Below are positions 48,472 through 51,283 of a stretch of DNA of 51,283 bases, piece after piece; positions within the stretch are counted from its first letter, which is position 1; the number at the start of each line of letters is the position of its first letter. The notes under the pieces were generated by a model. That model ran no database searches. It worked only from the letters and a program-made list of their open reading frames with translations, and was not told where the DNA came from. Made by a program: the position numbers and the translations under genes. The DNA lies in the NCBI GenBank assembly GCA_017615355.1, contig JAGAAJ010000127.1, positions 1-51,283 of the forward strand, read 5' to 3'. The stretch comes from Prevotella sp. GTDB taxonomy: Bacteria; Bacteroidota; Bacteroidia; Bacteroidales; Bacteroidaceae.

Positions 48472-49857
48472 TCAGTTGACGTTATTCTTCACAATTACCC
48501 ACATTCCGTCATTGTCCTTGCCTTCATGCTTCAAAATCCCGAACTTTTGCATAGCAGAAAGGTCGCGTTCAATGGTGCGTTGGCTCACCGACAATGTCTC
48601 CGACATTTGTTTGCCCGTAATTGTCGGAGACTCTTTGATGAGATTGAGTATTTTCTGCTGACGATCAGTGAGTTTCGTCTCCGACATGTCTCCGACATTA
48701 TCTCCGACATTCGGGGTGTCGGTGGAAGCGAAAATGATAGTCTGGAATTGGGTCGGAGTAGATTTGAACACAGGCTTCAGTTCGTCTTTATAACCTTCCA
48801 ATGCTTTGGTCTCATTGCAGATGCGTGTTAGTCCACTACCTCGCTTTTCCATATAGTCAAGTTGAGCCATTACGTTTGCAAGTATGGGATTGCGCCTTTC
48901 GGAAGACACGTCTTTGATGTCTAAATCCTGTATCAACATACCATTGTACATTCCACCAGGAGAGGTGACGGTTAGACGGTCATCGTATATGTCAAGATGT
49001 ACCTCGCCACCCATCACTGTATAATCACGATGGATGAAATGGTTTACCATCGCTTCAAGAACGGCACGTTCAGCATACTCAGGTTTGTTCTTTCGTCCAT
49101 TAGGCAGTTTCTCCCAGCCTTTCTTTGTATTTGACTTAACAAAGTTCATGGCCTCGCGAAGAAGCATGAGGACATTGCCTGTAAACTCAGCGTCGTTTAT
49201 GGCATCGCCTTTTTCCTTTCCATCCCATCGGGTACAATAAAGGCGAGATTGCCACAATGGGCAGTCATCGGCAAACAATGCACCCGCATTCGTAAGGTTC
49301 CCTGTACCTGTTACAAGCCCAAACGATAAGAGATATTTCTTGTCCCATTCTTGTTTGGTGCGGTCTTTGAAGGTATTCGCTAATATCGTGAAAGCATAGT
49401 CTTCGACCTTATAGTCAGTATGAAGAGAATCGTAGGTTTTATTAGAACCTTTCAGCACCAAGCGTACCATTTGCTCTGCCGTGGCAGGAAGACTCTCATC
49501 ACCAACACGAACAAAGGCAATGCGCTGACCATCGCCAACGTAGTAATATGGTGTATAATGCCCAATATTGACTTTGAGCTGCAAGATGCGCAAGCCATCC
49601 ATATCATGAGGAATCATTTCCACCTCTGGCAGGGGATCCATGTAATCGCGAATCTTACTACTGATAGCTTCGCAAACATGCTGTACATCATCGAGACCTT
49701 TGACGAGGCCATCATTATCTACGCCAAAGAAAAGGGAGCCACCCAAGCCATTAGCATAAGCACTCACGCTTTTCAGCCAACTCTTAGGTTTCTTCTCTTC
49801 AAGCATCACCTTGAAGTCGTATGCAGTACATTCTGCTATCAAAGTATTTAATTCCAT
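48472..49857 (-). CDS. AlbA_2/Schlafen-type protein with winged helix
   Basis: A 461-residue protein. The N-terminal part is a Schlafen-AlbA_2 domain (FKVMLEEKKPKSWLKSVSAYANGLGGSLFFGV, then a VGDESLPAT segment). The middle is the RecG-C-like ATP-binding domain (HATPase_c_4 type): ERAVLEAMVNHFIHRDY and LTVTSPGGM. After a VGDNVGDMSET linker encoded by a DNA repeat comes a winged helix (ILNLIKESPTITGKQMSETL, then VSQRTIERDL). Such proteins are usually regulators or parts of toxin and defence modules. It has its own -7 box 40 bp upstream. The TIR-like gene follows after 4 bp. Confidence 0.85.
   Translation of the reverse strand: MELNTLIAECTAYDFKVMLEEKKPKSWLKSVSAYANGLGGSLFFGVDNDGLVKGLDDVQHVCEAISSKIRDYMDPLPEVEMIPHDMDGLRILQLKVNIGHYTPYYYVGDGQRIAFVRVGDESLPATAEQMVRLVLKGSNKTYDSLHTDYKVEDYAFTILANTFKDRTKQEWDKKYLLSFGLVTGTGNLTNAGALFADDCPLWQSRLYCTRWDGKEKGDAINDAEFTGNVLMLLREAMNFVKSNTKKGWEKLPNGRKNKPEYAERAVLEAMVNHFIHRDYTVMGGEVHLDIYDDRLTVTSPGGMYNGMLIQDLDIKDVSSERRNPILANVMAQLDYMEKRGSGLTRICNETKALEGYKDELKPVFKSTPTQFQTIIFASTDTPNVGDNVGDMSETKLTDRQQKILNLIKESPTITGKQMSETLSVSQRTIERDLSAMQKFGILKHEGKDNDGMWVIVKNNVN
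48678..48710 (+). repeat. Tandem TCTCCGACAT repeats in the AlbA_2 gene
   Basis: Exact copies lie at 48678-48687, 48689-48698 and 48701-48710; a further copy is at 48597-48606 and an inverted partial copy at about 48622-48630. The array encodes the VGDNVGDMSET linker before the winged helix. Confidence 0.7.
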
Positions 49858-49897
49858 TCCTTATGACTTGCCAATATGGTTTCTATACATTATCTTG

Positions 49898-49905
49898 CAA
49901 AGGTA
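49898..49905 (-). promoter_or_regulatory. Promoter -7 box for the AlbA_2/TIR-like cassette
   Basis: The minus strand reads TACCTTTG followed by CAAG, 40 bp upstream of the AlbA_2 ATG. It is the only clear promoter for the two genes. Confidence 0.75.
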
Positions 49906-50021
49906 CACATTTTTATTGAGAAGAAGGCATAAAATCATTGTTTCGCGCGTAATTTAAGCAAATTTTATCTAAAATCGCACCTGAATAACACTAAAAGTTG
50001 CGATAATTGAGGAATTATGAG

Positions 50022-50029
50022 TACCTTTG
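50022..50029 (+). promoter_or_regulatory. Promoter -7 box for the Sel1-like gene
   Basis: TACCTTTG followed by CC, 17 bp before the ATG at 50047. It overlaps an in-frame ATG at 50017, which is therefore not the start. Confidence 0.75.
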
Positions 50030-50046
50030 CCAATAAAAGGTGTGAT

Positions 50047-51138
50047 ATGAACAGGTTTCCTACATCATATGAGATATTTGGATTGGACTGCTTAGGAGAA
50101 GAAGCAAGTGAATCTTTGAAAATGGAATTCATATTCCATTGTGTAGACGATTGTATTTCAGAAACACTTAATCCATACAAAGAAATCTTCAACAGCAAAT
50201 CATTTCGATTCGAAGAGGGAGAAATGGAGTTGTTGTCTGGACCTACTGGATTTATCTTTGGTGAAGATGAATCTATTGCTCCTGTGAATAGTTTTATGCG
50301 ATGTGATTCATTCATGAAACTTAAAGGATCAAAGTACGAACATCTATTATACCCAGACCACATTATCAAGCCATCTTCAGATGACGAAAGAGATTATTTG
50401 GAGCCAATTGGAGTTGAATTAGATTATGCTGAAAATCACATAGATGCCAATTGTGATTATTATTCCGACATTGATGAAGAGTCATATCAAAGAGTTGTCT
50501 GTACCTATAGAGAAGCTGCTGAAGATGGCAATTTAAATGCCCTATGGTGTCTTGGCTGCGCCTTAAATCTTCGGAATAGTATCTTCAAAGAAAAATATGA
50601 CGTATTCGGTTTAACTTATTATTATCTGTCTTTAGCTATACAAAATGGACATCTTGCTTGTATTCCTTCATTATGTGAATTACTTATGCAAGATGGAATG
50701 CATAATGAAGCATTCATGTTCACATATATTGGTGCTCAGAAAAAAGAAATCTACTGTATGTGGAATCTCGCAATGTATTATTTATGTGGAATCACAGTTC
50801 CAAAGTCGGAAGATAGGGCTGTGGAATTATTTGAATCCATTTTGAATATTATAAACACAAAAGATAGCGACAAGACTGCATTCTATTATTCTCACTATGA
50901 TGGTATAAACAAAGACGAGATTTTAGAGCTAAAAGAATGTACAGAACACAATCTCAAAATCATCAAGTCTCATAGTGACTCGTGGAGAAAATATTTTGAT
51001 ATTGAGGTTTGTAGAAAATATCAAAAAATACTAGATATGCTAATAAAAGAACATTGTTTAGATCCATCGTTTACTGACAAGATGTTTGCAGAAAAGGTTA
51101 AGGAATTCTTGAATCAAGAACTATCTAAAAATAATTAG
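50047..51138 (+). CDS. Sel1-like repeat protein
   Basis: A 363-residue, AT-rich gene product without signal peptide. The N-terminal 120 residues are unrecognised. Residues about 145-270 have Sel1/TPR-type helix pairs (YREAAEDGNLNALWCLG, then YLSLAIQNGHLACIPSL and MWNLAMYYLCGITVPKSEDRAVELF). Such repeats bind proteins; in accessory regions they accompany defence or secretion-effector genes, but nothing here shows a specific role. It is divergent from the AlbA_2/TIR cassette and ends before a hairpin and another promoter. Confidence 0.7.
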   Translation: MNRFPTSYEIFGLDCLGEEASESLKMEFIFHCVDDCISETLNPYKEIFNSKSFRFEEGEMELLSGPTGFIFGEDESIAPVNSFMRCDSFMKLKGSKYEHLLYPDHIIKPSSDDERDYLEPIGVELDYAENHIDANCDYYSDIDEESYQRVVCTYREAAEDGNLNALWCLGCALNLRNSIFKEKYDVFGLTYYYLSLAIQNGHLACIPSLCELLMQDGMHNEAFMFTYIGAQKKEIYCMWNLAMYYLCGITVPKSEDRAVELFESILNIINTKDSDKTAFYYSHYDGINKDEILELKECTEHNLKIIKSHSDSWRKYFDIEVCRKYQKILDMLIKEHCLDPSFTDKMFAEKVKEFLNQELSKNN

Positions 51139-51195
51139 TTACTTCCGAGTAACGAATTGGGCAACACACAAAATGAAGCCCCGAATAACAAGATA

Positions 51196-51221
51196 AGGAT
51201 GTGTCAGTTTGGACACATCCT
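51196..51221 (+). terminator. Hairpin after the Sel1-like gene
   Basis: AGGATGTGTC at 51196-51205 pairs perfectly with GACACATCCT at 51212-51221 across a 6-nt loop. No long T-run follows, so termination efficiency is uncertain. Confidence 0.6.
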
Positions 51222-51245
51222 CTTGCAATCTTGTGAAAAATGAGT

Positions 51246-51253
51246 TACCTTTG
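51246..51253 (+). promoter_or_regulatory. Promoter -7 box at the right edge
   Basis: TACCTTTG followed by CAGG points right, toward a gene that begins beyond the window. Confidence 0.65.
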
Positions 51254-51283
51254 CAGGCACAAGCAAGTAAATCATCTGCGCTC

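Noticed and set aside
48597-48710. CRISPR-like array in the TCTCCGACAT repeats
   Set aside because: The repeats are 10 bp with 1-2 bp spacers and are part of a reading frame; there are no true spacers or cas genes.
42753-51283. Integrative element or prophage in the AT-rich region
   Set aside because: No integrase, relaxase, capsid, portal or transposase gene and no attachment repeat were seen.

Overview
The window looks like a chromosomal segment of a Bacteroidales bacterium, most likely Prevotellaceae (Prevotella/Segatella type). The reasons are the many promoters with the Bacteroidota -7 box TAnnTTTG placed upstream of starts, weak or absent Shine-Dalgarno sites, a secreted GH2 beta-galactosidase, a lutABC set, a DUF4348-type lipoprotein, a giant DUF5112/DUF5113-type sensor kinase, and two miaA genes. 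No rRNA, CRISPR array, integrase, transposase or prophage gene was seen.

Region 1-42752 is mostly core-like, moderately GC-rich and densely packed. In order: a repeat-rich intergenic region (1-475); gyrA followed by a secreted TPR protein (minus strand); a ThiE/TenI-like protein, prs, a TlpA-like lipoprotein and kdgK-kdgA, running into a large sensor kinase, its response regulator and a half-size AbgT-like membrane protein (plus strand, to 13737); recJ-mgtC (minus); glnS, a cytosolic TPR protein and a DedA protein (plus); lacZ and a phytase-esterase-like protein (minus); a small lipoprotein (plus); the operon trpB2-miaA1-lipid kinase (minus); the operon DUF4348 lipoprotein-murB-MBL hydrolase (minus); tRNA-Arg(CCG) and tRNA-Val(CAC), then lpxA-miaA2 (plus); an AGCS amino-acid symporter behind a leader with a terminator hairpin (plus); gluQ (minus); aldA-lutA-lutB-lutC (plus), which together can take L-lactaldehyde to lactate to pyruvate; an ECF sigma factor (minus); and a secreted C1 peptidase plus asparaginase (plus).

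From 42758 to the right edge the composition becomes AT-rich and mosaic and the content turns accessory. It holds two tandem PEGA-domain proteins, the upstream one broken by a one-base frameshift in a homopolymer; a small protein with a PD-(D/E)XK-like signature; a 5'-truncated BspA-type leucine-rich-repeat fragment; a two-gene cassette of an AlbA_2/Schlafen-type protein with a winged helix and a TIR/deoxyribosyltransferase-like protein; and a Sel1-like protein. The two-gene cassette is the best candidate for an under-described system, possibly anti-phage defence, but that role is inference from family resemblance.

A second theme is short repeats that intrude into genes. A 28-bp sequence is shared between the intergenic region at 188-215 and the ATP-lid of the sensor kinase (11018-11045, inverted). 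A terminator-like hairpin lies inside the AbgT-like gene exactly where family members have about 160 more residues. Low-complexity repeats sit inside gluQ and miaA1. All functions are assigned by reading motifs; no database search was run.
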